Shown: positions 37,979-46,605 of the stretch, piece by piece
Position numbering within the stretch: the stretch's first letter is position 1
Layout: every line of letters begins with the position of its first letter
DNA from: Oscillospiraceae bacterium
GTDB lineage: Bacteria > Bacillota > Clostridia > Oscillospirales > Oscillospiraceae
Length of the DNA: 46,666 nt
NCBI GenBank assembly: GCA_009787995.1
Contig: WQSH01000006.1
Coordinates: 1-46,666 of the forward strand
Direction of reading: 5' to 3'
Position numbers and translations under genes: made by a program
The notes under the pieces: generated by a model
What the model saw: the letters and a program-made list of their open reading frames with translations, nothing else
Told to the model about the DNA's origin: nothing
Databases searched by the model: none

Positions 37979-39160
37979 ATGAGTGTAAGAATTATAGATG
38001 AAAAATGTAAGGGCTGTAAGCTATGTTTGCCAAGCTGCCCGTTTGACGCAATTGTTATGCAGGGCAAGCTTGCTGTATTGACTGATGCTTGCACGCACTG
38101 CGGAGCTTGCGTGTCCTCTTGCAAATTCGGTGCAATCGTTGCAGATGCGGCTCCGGAAAAGGTTGTTGACTTATCCGGCCATAAGGATGTTTGGGTATTT
38201 TGCGAGCAACGCGGCGGCGTGCTGCAGCAGACCTCCGCCGAGCTTCTGGGCGAAGGCAGGAAGCTTGCCGACGACCTCGGGCAAAAACTTTGCGCTGTGC
38301 TGATTGGCGACAATGTCGCAAATCTGACTGATGCGCTCTCCGCTGCCGGCGCCGACACTGTTTACCTTACAGAAAATACGCTTCTTAAAACCTACACCAC
38401 CGATGCTTACACAAAGGTGTTTGTTGACCTTGCAAAAAAATACCAGCCGAATATAATCTTAATCGGCGCGACCTACATCGGGCGCGACCTCGGCCCCCGC
38501 GTCGCAGCAAGGCTAAAAACCGGCTTGACCGCTGACTGCACGGACTTGAAAATTCACGAGACGGAGAGGAACCTTCTTCAAACTCGGCCGGCATTTGGCG
38601 GCAACCTGATGGCGACAATCATCACCCCCGACCACAGACCACAAATGGCGACTGTCCGTCCGGGTGTTATGAGAAAGCTCGACACGCCAAAGACCGCAGC
38701 GGCCGACGTCGTGAAGTTTGATGCCGACTTGACCCAAGACATGATTCGCACCAATGTCCTTGATGTGGTAAAATCAGTCAAGGAGAAAGTTGACCTTACC
38801 TCAGCGGAAGTCATCGTATCTGGCGGCCGCGGCGTAGGCAGTGCAGAAGGGTTTAAAATCCTGCACGATCTCGCAGATGCCCTCGACGGTGTTGTTGGCT
38901 CGTCGCGCGCTGCCGTTGATGCGGGATATATCCCATATGCGCATCAAGTCGGCCAGACTGGCAGAACCGTAAGGCCGCGACTCTATATCGCCTGCGGAAT
39001 TTCCGGCGCAATCCAGCACCTGGCAGGAATGCAATCAGCTGAGTGCATTGTGGCGATTAATAAAAACGCCGATGCGCCAATCTTCAAAATTGCCGACTAC
39101 TGCATCGTCGGCGACCTGCACAAAGTCGTCCCGATGCTGATAGAGGAGCTAAAAAACTAG
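37979..39160 (+). CDS. etfA: Electron transfer flavoprotein alpha subunit with N-terminal 2[4Fe-4S] ferredoxin domain
   Basis: A 393-residue flavoprotein. Residues about 1-62 form a two-cluster ferredoxin domain (CKGCKLCLPSCP and CTHCGACVSSCKFGAI). The EtfA body follows, ending with the FAD-binding domain GSSRAAVDAGYIPYAHQVGQTG, RLYIACGISGAIQH and INKNADAPIFKIADY. Plain EtfA proteins are about 330 residues; the ferredoxin fusion is known from CarE of the Acetobacterium caffeyl-CoA reductase complex and other anaerobes. It probably shortens the electron path from the bifurcating flavin to ferredoxin. Last gene of the bcd operon; a hairpin follows. Confidence 0.94.
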   Translation: MSVRIIDEKCKGCKLCLPSCPFDAIVMQGKLAVLTDACTHCGACVSSCKFGAIVADAAPEKVVDLSGHKDVWVFCEQRGGVLQQTSAELLGEGRKLADDLGQKLCAVLIGDNVANLTDALSAAGADTVYLTENTLLKTYTTDAYTKVFVDLAKKYQPNIILIGATYIGRDLGPRVAARLKTGLTADCTDLKIHETERNLLQTRPAFGGNLMATIITPDHRPQMATVRPGVMRKLDTPKTAAADVVKFDADLTQDMIRTNVLDVVKSVKEKVDLTSAEVIVSGGRGVGSAEGFKILHDLADALDGVVGSSRAAVDAGYIPYAHQVGQTGRTVRPRLYIACGISGAIQHLAGMQSAECIVAINKNADAPIFKIADYCIVGDLHKVVPMLIEELKN

Positions 39161-39186
39161 AACTTTAGCTTAATGTAGTATAGTAA

Positions 39187-39212
39187 GGGGGCGGGGTTAA
39201 TTGTCCGCCCCC
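39187..39212 (+). terminator. GC-rich hairpin between etfA and selA
   Basis: GGGGGCGG (39187-39194) pairs perfectly with CCGCCCCC (39205-39212) around a 10-base loop. It is 27 bases after the etfA stop. No T-tract follows, so termination would be partial or factor-dependent, and some read-through into selA is possible. Confidence 0.5.
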
Positions 39213-39262
39213 TATGGGACTGTATGGCAATAACTTGCACATCTTACCTTGGAGTTTGTAAA

Positions 39263-40678
39263 GTGAACGACCTACTTAGCAATTTACCAAACATGAATAG
39301 CCTCTTAGGGCACCCCCTGCTTGCAGGGTACGGGAGCGAGCGCGTAAAGCTTGCGGCTCGCAAAACCCTGGACGAGCTGCGCAGCCGCATTGCATCCGGT
39401 GAAGTTTCTCAAACTCCAAGCCTTGACGAATGTGCGAATATGGTGCTTGAAGCTGTTTCCGGGGATAACAACAGCCTGCGCAGGGTTATAAATGCCACCG
39501 GGATTGTCCTGCACACAAATTTGGGCCGCGCCCCTCTGGGCACGGAATTCCTTACTGCAGCCACAGATTCTTGCCAGGGCTATTGCAATTTGGAATACGA
39601 ATTGGATACCGGAAAGCGCGGCAGCCGGTACTCCCATATCGAGGGCATAATTTGCGAAATCACTGGAGCTCAAGCCGCAATGGTCGTCAACAACAACGCC
39701 GCGGCCATGGTTTTGATTTTAGGCGCACTTGCAAGGGACAAGAAGGTCGCCATCTCGCGCGGCGAGCTTGTAGAAATCGGCGGCTCCTTCCGCATTCCCG
39801 AAGTCATTGTCCAAAGCGGCGCCGAGCTGGTCGAAATTGGCTCGACAAACAAAACCAAGCTCAGCGACTATATAGACGCAGTTGAGAACAAAAATGCGCA
39901 ACTGCTTTTAAAAGTCCACACGAGCAATTACGAGGTCAAGGGATTCACACAGTCGGTGCCAATCGCAGAGCTTGCGCAGTATGGACGCTCCGTTGGGCTG
40001 CCGGTTGTTTACGATTTTGGTTCTTGTTTTCTTATCGATACGGAGCGTTTTGGCTTTTTTCCCGGCGAGACTGCAATGAGCGGGCTCAGGGCAGGCGCAG
40101 ACGTTGTGTGCTTTTCCGGCGACAAGCTCCTCGGCTCTGTTCAGGCGGGCATCATTGCGGGGCGCTCACAGTATATCTCCGCAATGAAGCAACACCCCTT
40201 AGCGAGGGCGCTACGCCCCGACAAGCTCACCCTGTCTATTCTGGAATCAGCATTAAGGCTGTACCGCTTTCCTGAAGAGGCCGTACAGCGAATCCCTGTG
40301 CTCTCCATGCTTTTTGCCGACCCAAACGAACTGGAAAAGCGCGCACGGAAGCTTGCCGAAGCGCTAAGAGAAATCTTGCTCAATTGGAGAATCAATGTCG
40401 TAGAGGTCGTGGATGAGACTGGCGGCGGAGCCCTGCCAAATGTCCAGCTCCCGGGCTGGGCGATTTCGATTAGGCCGAGAAGCATGAGGATAAATGAACT
40501 GGAGCGGAAGCTGAGGCTGGCGCCCACTCCAGTGATTGCCAGAATCCAAGGCAACGCTGCGCTAATCTCTGTGAGAACGCTGATGCCCAATGACGAAGAT
40601 GCAGTATGTAGCGCATTTCAAACCGTCAAATATGACGACGGCATTTATTTTGACCCATTCCCTTTGTTTCACGATTAG
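39263..40678 (+). CDS. selA: L-seryl-tRNA(Sec) selenium transferase SelA
   Basis: A 471-residue PLP enzyme that turns Ser-tRNA(Sec) into selenocysteinyl-tRNA(Sec) using selenophosphate. Recognised by the N-terminal LLSNLPNMNSLL block, RRVINATGIVLHTNLGRAPL, NNNAAAMVL and the PLP-lysine motif FSGDKLLGSVQAG (Lys288). The start GTG 39263 has GGAG 8 bases upstream and reproduces the family N-terminus; an in-frame start at 39224 is less likely. SelA implies selB, selD and tRNA(Sec) elsewhere; none is in the window. It is followed at 8 bases by serS. Confidence 0.95.
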   Translation: MNDLLSNLPNMNSLLGHPLLAGYGSERVKLAARKTLDELRSRIASGEVSQTPSLDECANMVLEAVSGDNNSLRRVINATGIVLHTNLGRAPLGTEFLTAATDSCQGYCNLEYELDTGKRGSRYSHIEGIICEITGAQAAMVVNNNAAAMVLILGALARDKKVAISRGELVEIGGSFRIPEVIVQSGAELVEIGSTNKTKLSDYIDAVENKNAQLLLKVHTSNYEVKGFTQSVPIAELAQYGRSVGLPVVYDFGSCFLIDTERFGFFPGETAMSGLRAGADVVCFSGDKLLGSVQAGIIAGRSQYISAMKQHPLARALRPDKLTLSILESALRLYRFPEEAVQRIPVLSMLFADPNELEKRARKLAEALREILLNWRINVVEVVDETGGGALPNVQLPGWAISIRPRSMRINELERKLRLAPTPVIARIQGNAALISVRTLMPNDEDAVCSAFQTVKYDDGIYFDPFPLFHD

Positions 40679-40686
40679 GAGCAACT

Positions 40687-41925
40687 ATGATCGACAGCAA
40701 GCTGATTCTAACAGACAAGGCATTCGTCAAGCGCGAGCTTGCAAAAAAAGGCTATGACATAGAGTACATCGATGCTATCAACAAAATCTTGCGCGAGCTC
40801 CGCAAGCAAACGAGTGATTTAAACGAATTAAACAAGCTTCGAAATGCGTCAAATAGGGATGCTTCTATCACCAAAGATGATAAGCGCAGGCTTAGGCAGA
40901 GGATTTCAAACGCTAAGAAGGACTTTAAGGCACTTGAGAGCTACGCCCTGGGGCTTCTGTATGACGTTCCGAACCTCCCTGACCCCGCCGCCCCGACTGG
41001 AGGCTGCGAGTCCTCCAACGTTATTTTGTTTGAGTCTCAAGACTATTATAAATGCCGGGCCCCCAGCCCCCTGCCGCATTGGGAAATCGCCGAAGCCCTA
41101 GACATCTTGGACGCGCAAGGCGCCAGCAAGATATCGGGCTCCGGCTTTGGCATTTTTAAGGGCAAAGGCGCAAAACTGCTGAGAGCCCTAATAAACTATG
41201 TTCTCGAACTTTACGAAAGCAAGTATTCCGAGCTTATTACTCCCCATCTTGTAGCTTCCGAGGCGCTGGCCCACACCGGGCATTTGCCAAAATTCCGCAT
41301 GGAGCAATATAAGTGCGAAAGGGACGACCTTTGGCTTATACCCACGGCGGAGGTCCCTTTAACGGCCTCCCTGTCCGGCACGATTTTTGCGCCCGGCTTG
41401 CTCCCCCGACGCTACATGGGCTATTCGCTTGCCTTCCGGCGCGAGTCGGGCGCTTCGGGATTTGAGACCCGGGGATTGCAGAGGGTGCGCGAATTTCACA
41501 AGGTAGAGCTTTTGAAGATCGTGGAACCTCCTATGGTTGAAGCGGAGCTTTCCGAGCTGCTTGAGGATTGCCTTAGGCTGATAAGAGACCTAGGCCTTCA
41601 ATACAGGGTCGTTGACTTATGCGCAGGCGAGATGGGCGATAAATACGCCCGGTGCTATGATATTGAGGTTTTTTCGCCTGGATTGGGGAAATGGCTTGAG
41701 GTCTCCTCTGTCGGGCATTTTTCCGATTACCAAGCCCGCAGGGCAAAGATACAGTACATCGACAACATGGGCAAAAAACGGTTTGCTTGCACCATGAATG
41801 GCTCCGGCGTGGCTGCTGCGCGGGTCTGGCTCAGTATTATTGAGACTTACCAGCAGTTGGATGGCTCGGTCAGGATTCCTGATGTGCTGGTGCCGTTCAT
41901 GGGCTGCGAGTTTATTGGGAGGTGA
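40687..41925 (+). CDS. serS: Seryl-tRNA synthetase, encoded directly behind selA
   Basis: A 412-residue class II synthetase that charges tRNA(Ser) and also tRNA(Sec) with serine. An N-terminal antiparallel coiled coil (about 28-95) holds the tRNA arm. TAEVPLTA, class II motif 2 FRRESGASGFETRGLQRVREFHKVEL (from about 249) and motif 3 NGSGVAAARVWLSIIETYQ (from about 375) are present. The GSAGRD pattern usual in motif 2 is here GASGFE, and the region after the coiled coil is somewhat divergent, so this could be a second SerS. Position next to selA suggests a supply of Ser-tRNA(Sec), but that is inference. The last codons contain the Shine-Dalgarno site for the next small ORF. Confidence 0.9.
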   Translation: MIDSKLILTDKAFVKRELAKKGYDIEYIDAINKILRELRKQTSDLNELNKLRNASNRDASITKDDKRRLRQRISNAKKDFKALESYALGLLYDVPNLPDPAAPTGGCESSNVILFESQDYYKCRAPSPLPHWEIAEALDILDAQGASKISGSGFGIFKGKGAKLLRALINYVLELYESKYSELITPHLVASEALAHTGHLPKFRMEQYKCERDDLWLIPTAEVPLTASLSGTIFAPGLLPRRYMGYSLAFRRESGASGFETRGLQRVREFHKVELLKIVEPPMVEAELSELLEDCLRLIRDLGLQYRVVDLCAGEMGDKYARCYDIEVFSPGLGKWLEVSSVGHFSDYQARRAKIQYIDNMGKKRFACTMNGSGVAAARVWLSIIETYQQLDGSVRIPDVLVPFMGCEFIGR

Positions 41926-41931
41926 CTTTTG

Positions 41932-42054
41932 TTGAAGGCTAATGCGGCCGTACTCTCCACCAAGATTCCAACATCCGGCAAAAACTTATCACAGGTTTTC
42001 CTTGTTAGTAAGGAATGTACCGTTTTACGTGAAACGCTTTCCCAGTGTCGCTAA
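41932..42054 (+). CDS. Small ORF of 40 codons behind a near-perfect ribosome site
   Basis: TTG 41932 is preceded by GGGAGGTGA, which overlaps the serS stop, with 6 bases between. The reading frame runs 40 codons to TAA 42052-42054 and gives a basic peptide with two cysteines (SKECTVLR, ending LSQCR). I recognise no family. It may be a real small protein, the decayed start of a former third gene of the selA-serS operon, or just a good-looking ribosome site. The remaining 150 bases to the GT4 gene are not convincingly coding. Confidence 0.35.
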   Translation: MKANAAVLSTKIPTSGKNLSQVFLVSKECTVLRETLSQCR

Positions 42055-42206
42055 TGTTAAAATTACTATTCCAGCCCGCCGATTCCCCCTAAGCGGCCCA
42101 ATGAGAGCCATGCTGTGGATACGTCCGCTTCAACGCAAATTCTGCCGCGGGGGCAACCTTGATTTGTAACGATAGTAAGTGACAAAAATGCAAGGGAAGG
42201 TGCACA

Positions 42207-43442
42207 ATGAGAGTACTTCACGTTATAGCCCAACTGCCGATGCGCACCGGCAGCGGGGTTTATTACAGCAACCTTGTGGAGGAACTGAAAAAATATGGGC
42301 ATGAACAAGCTGCGTCGTTTGCTACCCAAGATGGCTGCTGCTTCGACATCCTAGAAGCGCACTCGCAGTATCCTGTCTGCTTTAAGTCCCGGCAGTTGCC
42401 CTTCCCAATAGCCGGGATGAGCGATGTCATGCCGTATGAAAGCACCGTTTACTCAAGCATGGACGAAAGCATGATTAAAGCATGGAGCGGAGCGTTCGAA
42501 GAGACGCTTGTGCATGCAAAGAGCGACTTTCGCCCAGATGCCGTCATACTGCACCACCTCTGGATGCTGACCTCCATTGCGTGCGGGATATTCGACAAGG
42601 AAATAAAAATCGGCGTATGCCACAATACTGATATCAGGCAGGCCGAGCAGCACTGCGATATGAAAAACAGATATGTCACGAATCTGGGCGGGCTTGACGC
42701 AGTCCTTTCGCTGAGCGATGCGCAAAAGGAGAAGATAACCGAAACCTTCGGCATCCCTCAAAGCAGGTCTGTCGCAATTGGTGGCGGCTTTAATCAGAAA
42801 TTGTTTTTCCCATATAGCGCAAAGCCGAAAAATGGCAGGGTGGAAATTGTCTTTTCTGCAAAAATAGAGCGGTCCAAAGGCATTTTTGAGCTTGTAAAAG
42901 CCTTTAAAATGATTTCTGAAAACAGGCCAAACCTGCACCTTGACATAATTGGGACTCCAACAGCGGAAAATGCGGAGCGCTTGAGCAGCACCGTTGGAGC
43001 TGCAGGAAACATAGCCCTTGTCCCAATAACATCCCAAGCTGCGCTCGCAGATTACATAAGAGACAAAGATATTTTCGTCATGCCCTCGTACTTCGAGGGA
43101 CTGGGTTTAATGGCAATTGAGTGCCTTGCAAGCGGATTGAGGGTTGTCGCCACGGAGATTGAAGCGCTCAGGGCACTCTTGGGAAAGCGCATAAACTGCA
43201 GCGGCACAATAGAATATGTACCGCTGCCCCGCATTTATGACACGGACAAGCCCTTCGAAGAGGATATAGAGCAGTTCATAGAGGGCCTTTCCACAAAGTT
43301 GCTCAAGCAAATAGAGCGAGTGGAAAAAGGAGAGCCATTTCCCGACGGAATATTGGATGAGGTTGCCAAGCATTCTTGGAGCGGCATTGCCGAAAGAATC
43401 AATGATCTCATCGAGCGTTTGGCGGCAGCGCAGTGCCCATGA
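42207..43442 (+). CDS. GT4-family glycosyltransferase
   Basis: A 411-residue retaining glycosyltransferase with the GT-B fold. The N-terminal lobe has the acceptor-site pattern IAQLPMRTGSGVYYSNL; the C-terminal lobe has FSAKIERSKGIFELVKA and the E-x7-E motif in YFEGLGLMAIECLASG, which binds the nucleotide sugar. The donor and acceptor cannot be told from sequence; cell-surface polysaccharide or glycolipid are likely. It stands alone, with AAGG 6 bases before ATG 42207, and converges on the PmbA gene with an 11-base gap. Confidence 0.88.
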   Translation: MRVLHVIAQLPMRTGSGVYYSNLVEELKKYGHEQAASFATQDGCCFDILEAHSQYPVCFKSRQLPFPIAGMSDVMPYESTVYSSMDESMIKAWSGAFEETLVHAKSDFRPDAVILHHLWMLTSIACGIFDKEIKIGVCHNTDIRQAEQHCDMKNRYVTNLGGLDAVLSLSDAQKEKITETFGIPQSRSVAIGGGFNQKLFFPYSAKPKNGRVEIVFSAKIERSKGIFELVKAFKMISENRPNLHLDIIGTPTAENAERLSSTVGAAGNIALVPITSQAALADYIRDKDIFVMPSYFEGLGLMAIECLASGLRVVATEIEALRALLGKRINCSGTIEYVPLPRIYDTDKPFEEDIEQFIEGLSTKLLKQIERVEKGEPFPDGILDEVAKHSWSGIAERINDLIERLAAAQCP

Positions 43443-43453
43443 CCTGCGCTGCG

Positions 43454-44704
43454 CTACATCCAACCGTCGATTTTGCTCACGTTCATGTTTATTGCCATGT
43501 AGTTAAAAGGGGATCCGGGATAGTCGCTGTCGCTTGAGGCTCCTATGTAGTCCTTGCCGAACATGTCATACACGTTCGACCTCATCGACAGCTGCGGCAG
43601 CCTCCCGAGCAGCTTCTCCCCATCAAACAGATACGCTGTCTGTATGGGGGACGCATATTCTCCCTGTGGCGTGAAATCCCCGCCTGCCGCTTGTACCGCA
43701 AGGATTGCTTTGCGCCCTCCCAGGAGTTCTTTTATTGTTTTTCCGCCCTGCGCTGCGGCTAGTGCTCCGGACGATACATCAGGCGCCGAATCGTACACCA
43801 GCGCCGCAGAACCCGTAACTTGCAGCCCATATTGCTTCGCAATCCTCTTTGATGTGTAGGCCGATTTCAAAACTCCATTTTCAATCAGCGCAAAACAGTC
43901 GTCTTTGAGAACTACGCCCTCACCATCGAAGAACCTGCTCATCTTATTTTCGGCGTCCCTGTTTACTAGAAGGGTAAAGTCCTTGTTAAACAACTCCTGA
44001 CCGACCTTCTCAGAAAATAGGGATGCACCGCTGCCGTAGACATCGCCCTTTAAGTCCGTAACAAACTTCGAAATGAATTCAACATCATTGCCAAGCATGA
44101 CGACGGGGATCATCTCTCCTTTTTCGCTAAAGTCGGCCTTCTCGCTATATACATCGCATCCAAGCGAAAGGCTCTCGACGATTTTATCAAAATCAGCTAT
44201 GCGGGACACCACTGCGCCGCCGCCGTCCATTAGATTTTTTGAATCCCTGTGCTTGTTGATTAATTGCAGCTGCAAGTACCTATCCTTGTATGAAAGCTCG
44301 GTCCCGCAGTCATTTACTAGCGTTTCTTCCACTTCTTTGAGCTCCAGCTTGTGGCTGAACATGAACTGTGGGTACTTTTTGCCCAAAGCCTCTAGCACAT
44401 TCCCGGCTAACTCAACGAATGCGCCGTCCGATAGTTCAAGCTTCTTTGAAAAATCGACGCTGCGTCTTGCGCCTTCCTCCGGTGCGCTGTCGTAGGGCAG
44501 TTTGAACTTGAGGAGCTGCTTCGCCTTCTTCACAAGCTCCTCTTCCCTATATGCCCCAATCGCGCCCGCTATGGCGAGGCAGTTGCTGTCGTACAGCCTG
44601 ACCCCTGTCTTTTGGATATTCGATCGGAGCACTGCGCTGACTTTGCCATTTGTGACGGACAGGCTTGTAGTCTTATCTTTTAAAGTAACGACTTCCTTAA
44701 TCAC
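43454..44704 (-). CDS. pmbA: TldD/PmbA family protein, PmbA (TldE) type
   Basis: A 416-residue protein that pairs with TldD. It lacks the HExxxH metal site, as PmbA proteins do, and has the typical C-terminal region with GGKTIKELLGGRKAILAVQA and DFTPQGEYASPIQTAYLFDGEKL. In E. coli the TldD-TldE heterodimer is a protease that opens unfolded peptides such as microcin precursors and CcdA. GTG 44704 has AGGAGG 8 bases upstream, 12 bases after the tldD stop, so the pair is co-transcribed. The identity is secure at family level; the substrate is unknown. Confidence 0.88.
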   Translation of the reverse strand: MIKEVVTLKDKTTSLSVTNGKVSAVLRSNIQKTGVRLYDSNCLAIAGAIGAYREEELVKKAKQLLKFKLPYDSAPEEGARRSVDFSKKLELSDGAFVELAGNVLEALGKKYPQFMFSHKLELKEVEETLVNDCGTELSYKDRYLQLQLINKHRDSKNLMDGGGAVVSRIADFDKIVESLSLGCDVYSEKADFSEKGEMIPVVMLGNDVEFISKFVTDLKGDVYGSGASLFSEKVGQELFNKDFTLLVNRDAENKMSRFFDGEGVVLKDDCFALIENGVLKSAYTSKRIAKQYGLQVTGSAALVYDSAPDVSSGALAAAQGGKTIKELLGGRKAILAVQAAGGDFTPQGEYASPIQTAYLFDGEKLLGRLPQLSMRSNVYDMFGKDYIGASSDSDYPGSPFNYMAINMNVSKIDGWM

Positions 44705-44716
44705 TGGTATCTCCTC

Positions 44717-46057
44717 CTACTGCACATTCATGTTTTTGACTCGGATATACGGACCTCCAAAGCCTACTGGCAAGGGGTATTGAGCCATCTTCCCGCATCC
44801 GCCGCCAACGAATGAAAACACCTCGACCTTGTCCGAAATCGCATCTATGCCCGTCAGCGCTTCAAAGACATTCCCTGTCACGACGGACACCCTGACAGGC
44901 TTGTCGATTTTTCCGTTTTTGATGAGGTATGAGTACGTGGGGGCAATGGTGAAGGTAGACATCCCGGAGCCATGGGCGACGTCCTTAAGCAATATTCCGT
45001 TTTCAGTCTGGGCGATAATCTCGTCGATTGTTTTGCTGCCCTTGTCGATATATGTCGTAGTCATCCGCACCAGCGGCTCATATTCAAAGTTGACCGCCCT
45101 CCCGTTGCCCGTGGCATGCTCGCCAAGGTCGGTTGCGCTCTCTGCATTATGCAGACGCCCGGTCAGCAAGCCATTTTTTATTAGATATGTCATTGTCGAC
45201 TTATTGCCCTCATCATCGTAAGGGGTGTAGCCGCTGCCAAGTATGTCGCCGGTTTCGGCAATGGTCAGCTCGTCCCCGCCCACTCGTTTGCCAAGCTCCC
45301 ATTCCTTGCGCGTCGCCTCGTCGCCAATCATAAAGTCTGATTCACTTTTGTGCCCGAAACACTCGTGGACAAACACCCCAGTGACGAGCGGTGCGAAGAT
45401 GACTGAGTACTTGCCCGGCTCTACGGGCTCTGAGTTTAGCAGGAATTCCTGACATTCGCCGAGTTCCTTACCAAGCTCTTCTTCAAAAGTCTGAATTTCT
45501 CCAAAGTGAATCCCTGCATTTCTGTAAGCGCACTGCATTTTCCGCTCACCGTCCAGCATCGAAATCCTGGCTACATACCCTGCCGTCTGCCAGTCAAAAT
45601 TGAGGTCTGCTCCCTTGCTGTTGTAAAACTCCTTTATTGTATAGTTGTCGAGATATGTGAGCGTGTAGAGCTTTACATACTTGTTTTCCTCAATTTTCGG
45701 CATGAGCTTGCTCAGCAAGCCGATTTTGCTTTCGAGGGGGACGCCGGACACCTCCCTGCCAATGAATGACATCACCACATCCTTATGGCCGCTGAGGTTT
45801 TTGTAAATAGGCACTTTGTCGATAGCTGGGTGCTTAGATGCGATAGCGGCGAGCGCATCAATTTCCCCTTGAATGCCATCTAAATCCGACGTGCTGGCGT
45901 AATACCACATATCGCCGTCATACACGCGGACAAAGGCTGCGCTGTATTTCTGCTCCTTGCACTCTTGAAGGTCCCGCTTTGTATATTTTATATGCGTTTG
46001 AAAAACATGCTCGATCCTAACGTCTGTGTACAAGCCTTCCGGGAATTCGTACTTCAT
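44717..46057 (-). CDS. tldD: Metalloprotease TldD
   Basis: A 446-residue zinc peptidase. The metal motif HExxxH is HECFGH near residue 229, in the conserved stretch PLVTGVFVHECFGHKSESD, followed by GDEATRKEWELGKRVG. The C-terminal wall GSGMSTFTIAPTYSYLIKNGKI is typical. I start it at ATG 46057, which has AGGAG 9 bases upstream, rather than the ATG two codons earlier, where spacing is only 3. It is the first gene of the tldD-pmbA operon and has its own promoter. Confidence 0.92.
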   Translation of the reverse strand: MKYEFPEGLYTDVRIEHVFQTHIKYTKRDLQECKEQKYSAAFVRVYDGDMWYYASTSDLDGIQGEIDALAAIASKHPAIDKVPIYKNLSGHKDVVMSFIGREVSGVPLESKIGLLSKLMPKIEENKYVKLYTLTYLDNYTIKEFYNSKGADLNFDWQTAGYVARISMLDGERKMQCAYRNAGIHFGEIQTFEEELGKELGECQEFLLNSEPVEPGKYSVIFAPLVTGVFVHECFGHKSESDFMIGDEATRKEWELGKRVGGDELTIAETGDILGSGYTPYDDEGNKSTMTYLIKNGLLTGRLHNAESATDLGEHATGNGRAVNFEYEPLVRMTTTYIDKGSKTIDEIIAQTENGILLKDVAHGSGMSTFTIAPTYSYLIKNGKIDKPVRVSVVTGNVFEALTGIDAISDKVEVFSFVGGGCGKMAQYPLPVGFGGPYIRVKNMNVQ

Positions 46058-46105
46058 AATCATTTTCTCCTAATCATCTTAGTTCTTATGCCCTTCTTTC
46101 CTCCT

Positions 46106-46134
46106 AAGTTACCATTTTCACTTCTCAATGTCAA
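46106..46134 (-). promoter_or_regulatory. Probable sigma-A promoter of tldD-pmbA
   Basis: TTGACA (46134-46129), 17 bases, TAACTT (46111-46106) on the minus strand; the base pair TG just before the -10 could help as a partly extended -10. A leader of about 40 bases leads to the tldD ribosome site. Confidence 0.55.
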
Positions 46135-46286
46135 ACTGTATTGAGGGCATGGAACTGGGTCGTTAATTTGATGACTTGGTTTTTAGGATAGTGTGGGGCA
46201 TAATGGCCCGTTATTTCAAACATGCTCGGCAAATCCAAAATGCTAGGTGTCAACAGTTTTTAATCAAAAGGAAAAATCCCCGCCAG

Positions 46287-46333
46287 GTCAGGACGAGCTG
46301 CGCAACGCTACCGTTGCGCAGCTCGTCCTTGAC
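46287..46333. repeat. Long GC-rich inverted repeat
   Basis: The left arm (46287-46307, begins GTCAGGACGAGCTGCGC) pairs with the right arm (46312-46333) over 21 bp with one bulged base and a 4-base loop. No T-tract follows. It could be a terminator for an upstream plus-strand RNA, a REP-type repeat or the end of a mobile element. Confidence 0.55.
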
Positions 46334-46449
46334 AAAATGCTAAGGAGCTAGTAGCGTTGCCGTCACAACCACTTGCGATGCAAGCATGCTCAAGCTATAC
46401 GCACATAAATGCGTAATGCGTAAATTTTAAAGAAATGAGGACAAAACTA

Positions 46450-46605
46450 ATGAGAAAAAAACTAACACAAACGATGGCGTTCATGCTCTTGATTGCCATG
46501 CTCGCACTGGGAGGCGGCGTAGTAACGGCCGCTGCCGGGGCGGGTTCCGATTACGTTGCTGCAAATCCCATGGATTTGTGGGATAACCTTCCCGTTGATG
46601 GCTAG
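46450..46605 (+). pseudogene. Short secreted peptide, probably the interrupted start of a larger exported protein
   Basis: ATG 46450 has GAGG 9 bases upstream and opens a 51-codon frame with a textbook signal peptide: MRKKLTQ, hydrophobic AFMLLIAMLALGGGVV, then TAAAGAG as a likely cleavage region. The mature part is only about 25 residues (ending WDNLPVDG). The stop TAG (46603-46605) lies inside the left arm of the inverted repeat that begins at 46601, so the repeat probably broke the gene. It could also be an intact small peptide gene. The window ends before this can be judged. Confidence 0.5.

Larger units (their letters stand above)
46064..46449. other. 386-base stretch without a convincing gene
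   Basis: It contains the tldD ribosome site and promoter at its left end, a short GGGC/GCCC stem (46196-46209), a 21-bp hairpin (46287-46333) and the ribosome site GAGG for the small ORF at 46450. Nothing else is recognisable. Confidence 0.6.

Noticed and set aside
41942-42169. 75-codon plus-strand frame between serS and the GT4 gene
   Set aside because: Its composition is rich in Arg and Pro, as expected of an out-of-frame reading, and it has no ribosome site; the 40-codon frame at 41932 has far better support.
41926-42206. tRNA(Sec) or a SECIS element behind selA-serS
   Set aside because: No UCA anticodon arm, long variable arm or acceptor stem could be folded from this stretch.
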